Assembly (NCBI GenBank): GCA_964019165.1
Contig: OZ025270.1
Location: forward strand, 11,875,150 to 11,939,149
Length of the DNA: 64,000 nucleotides
Direction: 5' to 3'
From: Mastigias papua
Lineage: Eukaryota > Cnidaria > Scyphozoa > Rhizostomeae > Mastigiidae
The notes under the pieces were generated by a model. It made no database searches. It had not been told where the DNA came from and saw nothing but the letters and a program-made list of their open reading frames with translations. Below are positions 11,152-24,300 of this stretch, one piece after another (the stretch's first letter is position 1; every line of letters begins with the position of its first letter). Made by a program: the position numbers and the translations under genes.

Positions 11152-13764
11152 CTACACAGCTACATAGTTATAGTCTTGTGCATTAATGGGCCTGTGTTTA
11201 GATTGGTGATCATGCTCCCCCGTATTTTCATGAGAAGAATAGATGAAACTGTTGAGAGATTTGGCAGCGGGAGAAGCTCTGAGTGCACCCGGGACTTTGA
11301 ATACATGATAGTCTCTAGATGTGCTTTCGGCCTTCTTGAAATTCCCAAAGCTGCTGAGTTCATCCGTGTGTGGGAAGCTAATTGTAGAGCGCAAAGTATA
11401 ATGGGTATTTTGACCAAGTACTGGCCTCGTTATGAATTGACTATTATTTGATGCCTCTGGTTTGCTATGATTGTCTATTCTGGCTGCATTTGAACTTTTG
11501 GCAAATGGTCGCTTATCATTGCCCATACCTTGTTTGTCCTCATAGTTTTCATGTATTTTCTCTCCTTCTGAGTTGTGCTTTTTCAGAGATGAGCGTCTCT
11601 CATCTAGTTCATCAATAGATACTTTGGTTAAATCTATAAGGCTCTGTGCTTTGTCACGCCGCTCAAAATTACCCGTTGGATAGCTCCTGGTTGTTGCGCG
11701 AAATCCACTCATGCTCTGTGTACGTCGACTCTTCTGCCTCTCGCTCTGACAATTTGCAGGTTTAGAAACAACCTCAAAGTTGCCTCTACGATATTTTCCA
11801 GGTATTACTCCTCCACTTTCTTCTTTCTGCCACCCCTCAAATCCAAGAGCTATTTCGGCTTTCAGTTGGGATATCTGTTGACGTAGCTCACTATTGTCAC
11901 TCTCCAGCTTTTTAACTGTGTTCCTGGTCAGAGCCATTTCGATCGAGAGTTTCTCGTGTTGGTCTTTGAGTGTGTCGTATTGATTCTTGTTTCTCAGGGC
12001 ATTATTAGCACTACTGGCATCACCACGTACCTTTTCATCATCGGCAATCTGAGACTGTGAGCCGTATGCTTGCGAATCCTTTGACACGCTTCTAGCAAAC
12101 TTCATTCGCTCTTCCACCAAATTCGTGGCACCCTCAATGACTTTTGCATCTTCGACCTTCATTTTTTCTTGACTATTCTCAGAATGGTTTTGTGTTCCTT
12201 CGGATGACTTCGAGGTAGGAGCACTCTTTAACCTATCGACTTCTTTTTTCATCCATTTGCATTGAAGTTTTAGGTCATCTTTCTCTGCTCTCTCTTTCTT
12301 CAGTTCACTTTGTATGCTCTGCATGTGTACTTGTGACTCCCTATATTGCTGCAAATACAAGAAGGCCTTTCCTTTTCGTCCTCTGTCGTTATTTTTCATG
12401 TCTTTTATGTCAGCCTGTAGCTTTGTGTTTTCCACCTTTAGTCTTTCTATGGTCATAACCTGATGCATGACTTGCGTGCCATACCTCTTATTAATTGTGT
12501 TTGCCTCTTTCAGCTGTTGTTTTAAAGCACTGATCAGAAACCTGTACTCTTTTTCCTCGTATTCACTACAGCAAATATGGTCACTAGTAGGCGATTTTTC
12601 TACCTCATCTTCTCTCAAATCACCATCACTTTGTTCTTGTATCTCATTTCCATGTTCTGTTTCATTAGTAACTTGTGTTTGACTTACAGCCTTTTGTATG
12701 CCATCAGGTGTGACAATATTCTCTTTCAGTTTCACATTAAGCTCCTCATTCTGTTCTTCAAGTATCCTTATTTTGCATTCTGCCTCTTCTAGCTTCTTTT
12801 TCACGTGGACTTGCCTCTTCTCACTATCGACGAACAAGCCCTCTATTAATCCAACTTTCTTTTTGCACATGTCTACCTCTTTCTGATATTGAGTCGCCCT
12901 TTTTATAGCTGCGTTCAGCTCATTTCTGAGCTCATCTTCTCTCGTAGAACATCTATCAGATTTGGCCTCGTAATGAGCAGCCATCCTCGACATCTCCAAT
13001 ACTTCTCCTTGTAATTCCATATTTCGCAGCTCATATTGCTGGTTGTTCTTCTTAAGCTGATCCCCTTCTTTTATGGCGCGTCTTAACTCTTCGTATAGGG
13101 TCGCACTATTTATCGGCACAACAACATCAGAACCTAAAGTGGATCTCTTCTGCATAGCAGTCCTATTAATCTGCATTCTTTCCAGCCCATTCACTGGACT
13201 CTGTGAGCTAATTTGCATCTGATCGCCTTTTCCTTGCGCTTTGAATCCATTTGTAGACTCATTCGTACTGGACAGTAGTCTTTGCATCTTGTCATTTATT
13301 GCAAAACCATCCATTGGAACCCCGAATCTGTCATTTTTGATATCTGGAGAATCATCTATGTCACACCAGGTTCCGTTTCCTATTTTGCTTTCCAACCGAA
13401 TTTCTTCTTTCATTTGTTGTAAGTTTTTTGTGCTGATATCCTGATCCTGGTCGATCCCCGTTGTCTCAGGCTCAAATGTAATTTCAAAGTCTTCAAGAGC
13501 TTTACTAAAAACGTCTCCATTGCTTGAGTTACCTTTACTGTTTTCGTCAACCGGTATTTTACCGAATGTTAGTAGATGCCCGGAAACTCCACGTTCTCCA
13601 GATATTTTTGTTCCGCCACAGTCAAGCAATTTGCCTAGGGAAAAATCAGCTTTTTCCAGCATGTTTTCGAAATCAATGGAGGACTTACTTTGATGCGGCC
13701 TACCTTCGATGAAATTTGCATTTACATCCGTCTTGCTTCCAACAATAATCGATTTTGACGCCAT
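11152..13764 (-). CDS. Large intronless coiled-coil protein, function unknown
   Basis: One uninterrupted frame of 870 codons. The start chosen is the ATG at 13764 (MASKSIIVGS), with G at -3 and +4; the frame stays open another 47 codons upstream but contains no ATG there. Residues 1-220 are low-complexity and polar. Heptad-rich coiled coils follow at about 221-349, 401-515 and 593-641, for example YEELRRAIKEGDQLKKNNQQ. The last 230 residues are basic and Ser/Asn-rich, without a catalytic motif, signal peptide or membrane segment. It looks like a cytoplasmic scaffold or cytoskeletal protein. The segment KKERAEKDDLKLQCKWMKKE slightly recalls the ubiquitin-binding UBAN helix of ABIN/optineurin, but this may be generic coiled-coil resemblance. 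A 2.6 kb single exon contrasts with the intron-rich neighbours, so a retrogene origin or a large internal exon is possible. Confidence 0.8.
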   Translation of the reverse strand: MASKSIIVGSKTDVNANFIEGRPHQSKSSIDFENMLEKADFSLGKLLDCGGTKISGERGVSGHLLTFGKIPVDENSKGNSSNGDVFSKALEDFEITFEPETTGIDQDQDISTKNLQQMKEEIRLESKIGNGTWCDIDDSPDIKNDRFGVPMDGFAINDKMQRLLSSTNESTNGFKAQGKGDQMQISSQSPVNGLERMQINRTAMQKRSTLGSDVVVPINSATLYEELRRAIKEGDQLKKNNQQYELRNMELQGEVLEMSRMAAHYEAKSDRCSTREDELRNELNAAIKRATQYQKEVDMCKKKVGLIEGLFVDSEKRQVHVKKKLEEAECKIRILEEQNEELNVKLKENIVTPDGIQKAVSQTQVTNETEHGNEIQEQSDGDLREDEVEKSPTSDHICCSEYEEKEYRFLISALKQQLKEANTINKRYGTQVMHQVMTIERLKVENTKLQADIKDMKNNDRGRKGKAFLYLQQYRESQVHMQSIQSELKKERAEKDDLKLQCKWMKKEVDRLKSAPTSKSSEGTQNHSENSQEKMKVEDAKVIEGATNLVEERMKFARSVSKDSQAYGSQSQIADDEKVRGDASSANNALRNKNQYDTLKDQHEKLSIEMALTRNTVKKLESDNSELRQQISQLKAEIALGFEGWQKEESGGVIPGKYRRGNFEVVSKPANCQSERQKSRRTQSMSGFRATTRSYPTGNFERRDKAQSLIDLTKVSIDELDERRSSLKKHNSEGEKIHENYEDKQGMGNDKRPFAKSSNAARIDNHSKPEASNNSQFITRPVLGQNTHYTLRSTISFPHTDELSSFGNFKKAESTSRDYHVFKVPGALRASPAAKSLNSFIYSSHENTGEHDHQSKHRPINAQDYNYVAV

Positions 13765-15609
13765 TGCAAAATACCCAGGATTATCTCGAAATTTGCGTTG
13801 TGCACAAACTGCGCGTACTAATATTTTCAAAGTCGGCTTGATTGGAGGGATATTATTAAGGTTTTCAGTTAATTTGCATATGTATAACCATCTGCTAACT
13901 CCCACCTTATCCTACAAAATTTGAAATAGATTTCGATATGAATTGGAGATTTTCATTCATTATTAACCTCTGTTCATGTTAATATTTCATGATTGGGAAG
14001 CAAGATCCATGCAACCATGGAAACAAAATACATAGGCAGGTGTTTGCAAGTAAGAAATTGGCGAATGTTGTTGATAACATTACCAAACCCTGAATAGTAG
14101 CGAAGAACTTTCTTTTGTTGTGAAGTTTAAGCAATGGTCTTGCCATGACTACGGCAACAGTTGCTTTGTAAATTAACCTTAGTCGCAAGTTTTGTTAGTT
14201 TTGATACTTTAGAGAATTTTTTCTCTTCATATACTTGAGAGTGTTAAGGTTTGGGGTAGTTTTTGGAGTTCAATTCATTGTTGAACTAGATAGGATGAAC
14301 AAGAGCGGATTCCTACTACATGAAGATAGAACACTGCTTGTCCATTATTCTGATGATGAATTTGTAATTGGAAGTTTACTGATTATACAGCAGCAAAAAG
14401 CTGTATGAGACTAAGAAATAGTATCTCAGCGCCCTGTTCTTATCGCGTTCTTCATAGCTCTCAGAACTTTCCTTTCTTTTTGTCCAAGAGTTAGTTTCTC
14501 TTATGTCTTGAATTAATTGGTTAGCTTCAACACTGCTATCTGTGTGCGTTTTGCTTAATTTCTAGCATAATACGCTTAAGTATACGACAGCTTCTCTGCA
14601 GTTTTTGTTAACAGCAATCTCTAGGTTATCTTCAAACCAATTTTTTTCTATTTCCTCTCCACGTCAAACACCTTCAAGTATTTCTTTCTCCTCAGGTTTA
14701 TCTTATGTTGACTCACCAGTTACTTTATTTCTACATTCAAATATAGCACTATCAGATGAAATCAAATCAAATTAGCAATGCCTTCACTACGCTTTGTTAA
14801 ATTCATATCACATGATAATCGTAATCATAATCATCAAAATCATCATGATTTATAGGAAAGTACTCCTACAAATTCTGAAACCACGCCCTCTGTGCCTTCG
14901 GTGAATAGTGTGCTCTTTATACGCTTAATTCATTACTTGAGGTGTGATATTCCTTTTAATTTTGTAGCATTAAAAGAGCACATACATCATGTTAGAATCG
15001 TAATTTAGTTTTCTATAGCAAGCAGTTAATTTTGCTTTTTTGAACACTTAGCGCCATTTGGCATGTTGAAGGAAATCCCCCTTCCCATCATAACTTGGAA
15101 ACGAATTTCTATTAATAATTAACGTTCTGAAGAGCGACGGTTATCTGCTTATAATCTATTTACCCTCCAATTATGGAAACCTGCTATTTGACAGAAGACG
15201 CTAATTAAAAAGTAATGATTTATGAGTTTTTCTCAAATTGTAGCACGAATCAATCATAACTTTTGAAGCTGTACAAACAGGGATACTTTGTGTCATTGTT
15301 TTTGAGACCTGCAGTAAATGTTACAGATAAACAGCCAAGGTTTTCTTGTACCACAGTTATATTACCGGCTATGGATAGCACATACTATCAGACGTCCTAA
15401 TAATGAAACTATAAAGAAACTAACTTTCCATCAAACCAAGAATGTAAGACGTGGTAGAAGAATACAGTCAATATTAGAAAAATCACAACAGAGATCAAAC
15501 ACTGAGAAACAGCAATACCTGAAGAACTGTTTTAATAGAAAATGAACACAAACGTCATCCCGCTATGGCAATGACTACCATATATTTTCAATATGAAAAT
15601 GGTTAAAAT

Positions 15610-15641
15610 CAATAATAATAATAATAATAATAATAATAATT
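15610..15641. repeat. (AAT)n microsatellite
   Basis: About ten AAT units. Similar ATT/AAT runs lie near 25880 (at a LINE 3' end) and near 34795. Confidence 0.9.
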
Positions 15642-15897
15642 GCGACTGACGTGATAGTAGACACTTCTTCCCAATAACTATATAAATAAACGTGAAGTGA
15701 GCTTCTGAATTGAATAATACAGATATACATACCTGCCTGCATTAATGAATATTCAGTCCACAAGAGCACCTCTCTATTTAACTTCCTCTCTATAAAGTCA
15801 CTCTTTACTGAGGCTTCCCCTCTTTTACGCTTCAGTATATGAGGCAGAAATTTCAAATAAGAGCCTCTTCTCTAATAGGTCCAATGTTTGTCTAGAA

Positions 15898-16125
15898 CAG
15901 GGGTGTCAAACTCATTTTCACCGAGGGCCACATCAGTAGTATAGTTGGCCTCAAAGGGCCAGATGAATTAAACTATACCTTATTATTTTGCTAGATAACT
16001 GCTTCTCTATTTACTACGTATTCAAGTCAATGGCACAATCAGAATCACACACAAGCTCTCACGGGCCACATAAAATGACCAGATGGGCCACATTTGGCCC
16101 GCGGGCCTTGAGTTTGACACATGTG
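15898..16125. mobile_element. hAT-type non-autonomous transposon with target duplication
   Basis: The left end CAGGGGTGTCAAACTCATTT and the right end TTGAGTTTGACACATGTG form inverted repeats typical of Charlie-like hAT elements. The 8-base target duplication GTCTAGAA is perfect at 15890-15897 and 16126-16133. The 228 bp interior has the common GGGCCACAT / TTTGGCCCGCGGGCC words and no transposase. Confidence 0.92.
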
Positions 16126-16362
16126 GTCTAGAATATATTCCCGAGCTATCGATTGACCCTAACGCAATATATAGTAGAAAATTCAAAATGTGCTTTCTTG
16201 TATCGTAGACTTTTTGATTCATATCTTTTTCAGTACTGAAGAAGATATCAATGGAAACGTGTGTGATGCAAGAAAGTTTGTTTTTGAATTGTTCTATATT
16301 TATGTGTATGTATTTTTTATTGCGACTATAAATTATTATGTATGTATAGTATAATAAATATA

Positions 16363-16363
<1 letters not shown>

Positions 16364-16431
<68 letters not shown>
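16364..16431. repeat. (AT)n microsatellite
   Basis: About 34 TA dinucleotides, directly left of the hammerhead-like motif. Confidence 0.95.
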
Positions 16432-16433
<2 letters not shown>

Positions 16434-16439
16434 CTGATA

Positions 16440-16477
16440 CTGATGAAGACGCAAGTCGAAACGTTTGAATAAATGTC
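16440..16477 (+). ncRNA. Hammerhead-ribozyme-like core motif (tentative)
   Basis: Reads CTGATGA, A, GAC-GCAA-GTC, GAAA, CGTTT-GAAT-AAATG, TC. This matches the hammerhead order: CUGAUGA, a hairpin with a GNRA loop, GAAA, a second hairpin, then a GUC cleavage triplet at 16475-16477 with the expected A-U pair before it. Two departures count against activity: an extra A before stem II, and no evident stem I. A partner with the same core lies inverted near 46654-46675. Such motifs are known in Penelope-like retroelements and retrozymes. Confidence 0.35.
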
Positions 16478-16845
16478 GAGGTTTTCTCTTGATACTTATA
16501 TATATATGACCATTGCCTATTGAATAATATATAAAAAACTACTATTTTATCTCGACAAGCCTGTTTAGTAAACGTATTGCTCATACACCAGGATAAAATA
16601 GTAGGTTGTTAAGCATTCTTCTCTATTTCGCGGTATCAAACCGTAGTAATTTTCCTTGTTAACTTTATATACATCATAGCATTTATGAATTTTTATGAAA
16701 GTTAAAAATGCGAGAAAATAACTTACCCGACCGCGGTACTACTGAGCCTATTGGGTCACGCTTTCAAATCCATCCTCAAAGGTAGGTTATTTGCTCGCAC
16801 TGCCCCTTTAAAGAAAATGACTAGGAACGTGTAGATATAATGCAT

Positions 16846-16849
<4 letters not shown>

Positions 16850-16935
<86 letters not shown>
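16850..16935. repeat. (AT)n microsatellite
   Basis: About 43 uninterrupted AT dinucleotides. Confidence 0.95.
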
Positions 16936-16937
<2 letters not shown>

Positions 16938-17092
16938 TCTAAACGAAAATTGTCTAGGTACTGTAAGATATAAGTCGAAACACAACATGTCAACAAGCCA
17001 CTTGAGACTCACTAAAATGATTTTATAAATCTATTCTCGCAACTAGTTTCGTATATTTATATATATATATATATATATATATTTATTTATAT

Positions 17093-17355
<263 letters not shown>

Positions 17356-18376
17356 TGGATAGAGTCAATAAGGGCCACGATAGCCCCCTGGTGTGAGCAG
17401 TGCTCTCATCAGCAGGTCCAATGCGCATTGCAATGGAGCTGCGATGGTTAAGTACAGGAGCAAAAATTGGTTAAGTATATAAGAAGGCATTTGATGATAG
17501 TGAGTACTGTCTTCGCTTGTTTGATTTATTGATAGGTGGTTGGACTTCACAACCATCCCTCAATTCTAATGCAGAATTGGCACCAGTTTTAGGCGCTAAG
17601 TGTACCTAAAGGGGCTTGTTTGGGAAAGAGGTTTAAATGTAGAAATTTCGCTCTTTACGAGTTTGAAAAAGAAGCAATTGAAGTAATGGCAATAAGGTAC
17701 TGCGAATGATTGATAATCGAGCTGAAACGTAGAAATGGAATGAAAATAGAACTAATTTAGGAATTGTATTTGATGCATAATGAGAATGGTTCTGAATTTG
17801 AAAAAACTCTTGGCAATAGACACGACTTATCTCCGTGGGATTCTCTTCATTTTCTGCAGACGACAGCGACATCAGTACGCCATGCCCCTTGGTATTCTCA
17901 TTGGCATTTCATATCCACTGTAGACCGAGCATTGCTCAATGCCTCTAGCGAGAACTGCATACAAAAGAAGTGGAAAGCACTCAATTGGTGTCCCATGCTT
18001 TGTTCTGTTTCGCCTTAGCTTTAAGGCAAAAGAAGTCATTTAAACATCTTATCATGAATTATGAACGAAAGTAACAATAAAGCACTTAAGCGTAGATTGA
18101 TTACTGTGTAACTCTAGTTGACCTAAATGCGCATGAATGTATTGGTCTTCTTAATATGTTTTAAAGAACATTGCTGTTTGCTATGTAATTTTTAATGATC
18201 CTGCAAATTGGGTTATTGCGTTTCGTTATTGATTTTCTCGCAAATTCAAATTTCTATTTGCTTGCAGGTTTAATTTTGATCCTTAGAGTATAAGGGACCG
18301 CTTTTTAATTCGTTGTTCTATCATGAAGTAGCACAAAGTCAGTGAGGAGCCAGAGAACCTCTCACGGTATAAAGCA

Positions 18377-21300
18377 ATGGAAACAGAAGCATTTCTTTTG
18401 ATGTTAACGTTTCTTGCTTGGCAAGGTGAGCACTACACGTAATTTTGTGTTGGCATGAATTGGAGCTTAAGTGCACCCATTCTCTCCTGATGATATATTT
18501 AATTTCACTTTCATACAAATTGCTATTATGAAAATGCCTAATTTTTGTTTGCAGTGATAGAGTGATTTTGTGCTTTGATAAAACCAATGTATGTGCACAT
18601 GGGGCTGTTATGAAATGTTTTATATGGGGCTATTACGAAATATGTTTAGGTATCTATGTCCATCCGCAAAAGACCTTTTTTCGTCTGCTGATTTTTGCCT
18701 TGTACATCTACCAATCCACAAGTTAGTGTTTTCACAACTCCTAACCTAGAAGGATAATAGAGAGTAAGCTCAGTTTAAAGCAGTGTTTGGTTCATTTTTT
18801 ATGGGCCTTCAAAGTATCGATTGTCCGTCTGTAGCGCAGTTGAATATCATAATAGGCCCACATGACCTTTTGGATCGAAAGTACCTTTGATTGAGATTTC
18901 AGTTGAGATATCGATAATAATCACTAATCAATGTCCAATCAATAGCAAACGCAAATCAATGCTTAACCTTGTCGAAAGCTGGTGTCACGTAAACTAAAAG
19001 CAAAGTGAAAGGACGTGGTCAGAAAACTTTCTTTAGGGCTCCACCTGATACTCCCTAATTGCAACGATGCGTGCAATGATTACTTTTGCTTATTATTAGG
19101 TACGTGTATGAAGCACTTGTGTAGTGATCTTCAATGTTCATGCATTTAAAAACAATTAGACTTGGATAGGCAACATTACTTTCATTTTCTCCGAAGAATG
19201 CTTCTTATTTCATTGTGCATCCTTTCCCTTGTGGATTTATATCTCAAATTTATGAAGCTCCTTTCCGGTCTATGCGCACTGCTTCTTGGTGCTTTTTTAT
19301 TGGTTGTTGCTTAAGGGAAATTATGATGCTGATGATATTAGATATGACACTTCATTTCAAAATAATGAAAATTCAAAAGCGGTTTCTTGATTTTTGAATA
19401 TGTTGAGGCACTAAATCGGAAATGACAAACTGCTTGCAGTGACAGCAGTGTGTTAAGCAGAAAAGAATTTGGCCTCAGTAACAGATTTTCACTGCACATC
19501 GCTAGCTGGCAATAGCTGGAACTTTCATACACCTGCTTCAGGCCCGTGACTACGTGGGTGTGGGGGATGCCACACCTCACCACCATACATTTTTCAATTG
19601 TTACTCGGCAAATCTATATGAATCTGATACAGATTATCGCTATAGAAGGTCACTAAAGAATTTCAGTATAACATTCGTTTTCACAGATTTTGCAGCATTT
19701 ATTACTTGATCGCGGCAGAGGCAGATTTCTGCAAAATCTTTAGGAGGGACATTGGTAGTACATTTGCTAAATTTCTTTTTACAGAGATTTGCGGAACATC
19801 CATATCTTAGCTCATAGGATCATCCCACAGTTGCAAAATTCCCGACTAATCAACTTCAAGGGATGCGCCCCCCCCTTGCTCGCCCTAGAAGCAGCCACTG
19901 GACAAGGGTGGATATTAGTGTTTTAGTATTGAGCCACCATAATGTCAGTCGATATTCAAAACCAGTAGCAACGATAAAGGTTTGTGGCAAGTAGCCGTTT
20001 GTTGTTGGCGTTTAAGAAGCGATTGACTTTAAACTCGTGAATCGTAATATTCATATAACAGTAAGCTGACCGCTGTCACCTTGCTAGTTCAAACTTTTTC
20101 ATAAAGTAATGCATAAAATAAATTAATCGGCATTTGAGCAATTAGTGGGAGGATCCTTGGAAGCAAACTGTGGATAGTTGGCAAACCTATTTTACAAAAG
20201 CTGGCAAATTTGTCACTGATGCTTCCTCCCCCTGAAAGATTTTCGAAAGTTAACCACTGCCACTAAGCTACAAGGAATCGTTAGAAACTGGAAACAGGCT
20301 CTATCAGTCGCAGCAGATGGATCACATTGTACACCTCTATTAGATCTATAATTTGCAAATAAAACTGGCGAAATACAGGAGGAAATCTTCATGAATATCA
20401 ATTTTGACTGGGGAAACTTTAGCTCCTCAAATTTCGGAAAGACTCTTCCTCTCAATGTTAGTTCACATTGTAGAGTTCCTGGATCCATACCTTAGCATTG
20501 TACTATTTAGCTACATTTTTGTTTGGGAGATGTCTTTGTGGCCATTCTACAAATTTACCACATTTTTGTCTCATCGGGCCCCGACAATGGTGTTCCCAAG
20601 AAAACTAGGGTGCTGCTTTATCAATGTAAATTCAAGATTTAGGCAATCAATTATCTGAAACGTAACTGACACAGTCATACCAAGCTTTTTTTAACCTTAA
20701 ATCGAAGCAATATTGTGGAAGCAGACGTCCAAAAACTCATTTTGAAAATGAGTAGATTCAAAATAGCAGCCTGTGACGACACATTCCAAGTACATTTCGC
20801 CATCATGGCATACAGAATCATAACTTGTCAAAACATAACCTAACAACACTGTCCCCCTTATCGAAGATTTCTAGCTACAGACCTGTGTTGAGATTTGAAG
20901 CAGCAATCTTGCTCTATTCGTGACCCCAGAGCTTAACAGTAGCGTATTTGTATGCATTAAAAGTATGATTAGAAATGGAATTGGCACCGGAAAAATTATT
21001 TGGTAAAGAAGCAGCCTTAGCTTGCAATGTAAAATTCAGACCTCAACCAAAGGTCGAGATAAGTAAGTTTGTTTACTGATCTCTATTCGTCTTGAATTTT
21101 TCGCATGATTAAAAGTCTATTTAACAACGCGATAGCTTTATATTGGACTTATTCTTCTTACAGCCACGAGTTTAAAAATGGATGCCGCTTACTATGATGA
21201 TCTCGAAAACAAGTCATATTTTTACCACAACGACAGATATTTCGTCTTTGATCATAGCCCTTCTGGAATCTCTTTGTCAGATGAAGGATCACTCAAGACA

Positions 21301-24300
21301 AAAATGCCGTGGTTGCCACTACCACTGGATGCTGTTTACAAAAGGAACCAAATAGAAAATGGCAGAAAGGATCTTCAAGTCTTCGTTGTGGTAATAGTAT
21401 TGTACCTTAGATTTCCTGGAGTAATTTTCCCCTTTGTTTATTTCATTTCATTTCAGTCACTTAAGGAGGGACACCCTACAGACTTCAAGCTGATTTCAAG
21501 CGCCTTCCACTGTAAATACATAAACATTTACTTTAATAAAGAGTAGTTGCTTAAAGCTAGATTTTAACAGAGTTGGCTGCGTTATAATGAGATACAAGGA
21601 TAATATACCACCCTATCTACTATACTCACTGCTTTATTGTGGATAATGCAACAAGTATGGCGATCGATTTATCTTCGTCCAATATTCTTTATTGATTGAT
21701 TATGTCAACTAAAATCAGGGCCTAATTTGGACAATGGGTTAAGGGACATATTAGACTGAAATAAACTTTTATTCATTGATGCCAACCTTGTCTTTCTTCT
21801 TCTTTGCTTTGTATTATTAACTAATTCATTCATTGCCAAATGTTGTTCTTTAATTTTCACGGAAGACCTTGACTTCTTCATTTGTGACAATTTGCTTACT
21901 GAAAGACACCGGGATTAGCCCTCTGCAGATCTAACGGAGTTATGTTCAGGTTTCTACCTGGAGTTGCACAGAATGATCATCCTTATTACAATGCGACTAT
22001 ATCCATTTTCAATCATTCATTTTAGGGCGGAAGAAGGTATTGGATGAAAGGGAGAACGTTCGATAGTAAGAAAATGTCAAAGGTTGCCGAATTCTTCGAT
22101 GAACCTGATGCAGTTGCGCATGACCCTGACGATACAGTTCGAATTTTTTTCAAAGGCACGAAGTGTCTAAGAACCATTGTTGATCCCGACATTAGAAAAA
22201 GAGTCAAGATGGAAAATCCTGAGAACGTAACAGATCTTTTTAAGAATGCACCAGTCATAATCGATGCTGCAATGATCATAAACAAGCGGATCTTATTGTT
22301 TGGGGATGAACTAGTATGGAGCTATGATGTCACCAGATTACCAGCAAACCTGATGGAAGGGTACCCAAGGCAGTTCAAGGATCTTTTCCAAGGTACACGC
22401 TTTTTTAATAAGGAACCCAGCTCGAGGCCTAGTTCCAAAAATGTCTTATTTGTGGATCTGCAATGATCAAATCATAATACTAAAATTTCCTTAGCAGTTC
22501 CTTGATTTTCACCGTGCAATTAGTGCCATAAAAATGGTACAGACACATATGATACAGTCAAATCCTGAATTTTGTCTTTAGTTTGATTGTTACGTAAGAT
22601 AAGTGAAAAATGAATGACTTTGCATATGCATAGCAAACAATCCATGCGGGTTTTGACTACAAATGAATGGACCTAGCTTCTTAATTCTTGATTGTTTGGT
22701 GTTATTAAAATGTTTCATAGTGAAAGTTCCTTAGTGAATTTTCCTTTAATAGTATAAGTTATTTAAACAGTTTGGGATTCTACATGTAGGTTAATTGGAA
22801 GGTGGTTCCATATAAAAAAAAGCAGACACAGTTGTGTTTGACTAAATTAAGATCTTGGTAGACATGGTATATTTGTAATGTACACAGAGCAATGAGTTAG
22901 GGTTAGGGTTAGGGTTAGGGTTAGGGTTAGGATTAGAATGTAAGCAGTTTGAATGAGAGAGAGTACAAATATAGAGGAAAGGTTACAAAAGGATTTGGCA
23001 CAAATAGTACGGCTGCGCTATTGCAGCTTTTTCTTAATTATTATAGGTATTACTGTCTGAAAGTAACTCGCAATATGCAAGGTTGACGAAGTACGTAGTG
23101 AGCTTTAAATTATTAAGTGTTACGTGCGTGGTATGACTGTAAAATCCTTTGTGCGACACTTAATACACTTTTCTCGAACAGGTGTTGACATTTTCTCATT
23201 CCTCACTCTAATAGTTGCAGTCTTTATGGATATTGAAAAGTGAGTGCAATTTTGTAGAATAAAATGTGCAGCACTATACCGGAGGCATGCAAATTTGCGC
23301 ATGAATGTTCTACGATACAGCAAGGCCATGAAAGGTGAACTACGCGCTTTTTGTTTTATAAGGAAGTTAGCTCAAGGTCTAGTTCCAAAACATCCTTAAT
23401 TTTGAACCTGAAATGATTAAATTGTAATACTAAGAGTTCCTTACTACACTCATTTTTTTTAGGAAGCAAAGGTGGCTGTTGAACACTCCAGTTACATTAG
23501 TCATTGTTTCTTAAGTTTCTTAATTATGTTGTCATAAATTTCATATTTGGGGTCCTTACAGTGTTAAACTTGTCGATGTTTCTATTGTTGTGAAGTTATG
23601 CTATGTTTTGAAATGTTCGTCACCTTTTTTTATCACATCAAGAGATTTGCTTCCGTTCTGATGTTGTATTTAGACGTGGGAAGTATAGTTTTATCCTTTG
23701 TTTCTTAGGCCTACAGGGCAATCATGTTCTTGGATTTTACAAAGTTTCGTTGTTCTCAGTTTTATCACGATTTAATAGTTTCTTCATTATTTTGCGTCGA
23801 GTAAGTTTCTTAATTTCTTAATTAGTTTCTTAAGTTTCTTAATTTCTGACTATCCAGTACTCGTTTCTTTTAAAAAAGTGAGTGTAATTCCACTGCACAT
23901 TTAGTGCCATAAAAGTGGTACAGACACATATAGAACATTGAAATTCCGAATATTGCTTTTATTCTATGTTTAATTTTGGTTATACCTTACGACCAAACAC
24001 AAAAAAATCGGCAAGAAGTTTATGCAAACAATATATGTGGACTTTGGCTGCAAATTAATGGGACCAGCTTCCTGATTCTTGATTGCTTACTGTTATAAAA
24101 ATTCTTCAAATTGAAAAGTTCCTTGGGGAGTTTTCCTCTAGTAGTATAGGTTCTTTAAATATTTCGGCATTATCCACTTGGCTGATAATAGAACAAATTG
24201 CGTTGAATCATCCATAACTTTATGCAACCCATCCATCAGTGGCCACCTATACACGTTTATTTGTAAAGGACCCGGTCAAAGGCCTAGTTCTTAAAGTCCC

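Noticed and set aside
13765..13905. N-terminal extension of the coiled-coil ORF
   Set aside because: It would start at GTG and contains no ATG; the first ATG, in good context, is at 13764.
22393..22466. C-terminal extension of the hemopexin ORF past 22392
   Set aside because: It runs into a MITE; splicing at GTACAC joins in phase to the PAN exon at 27148.
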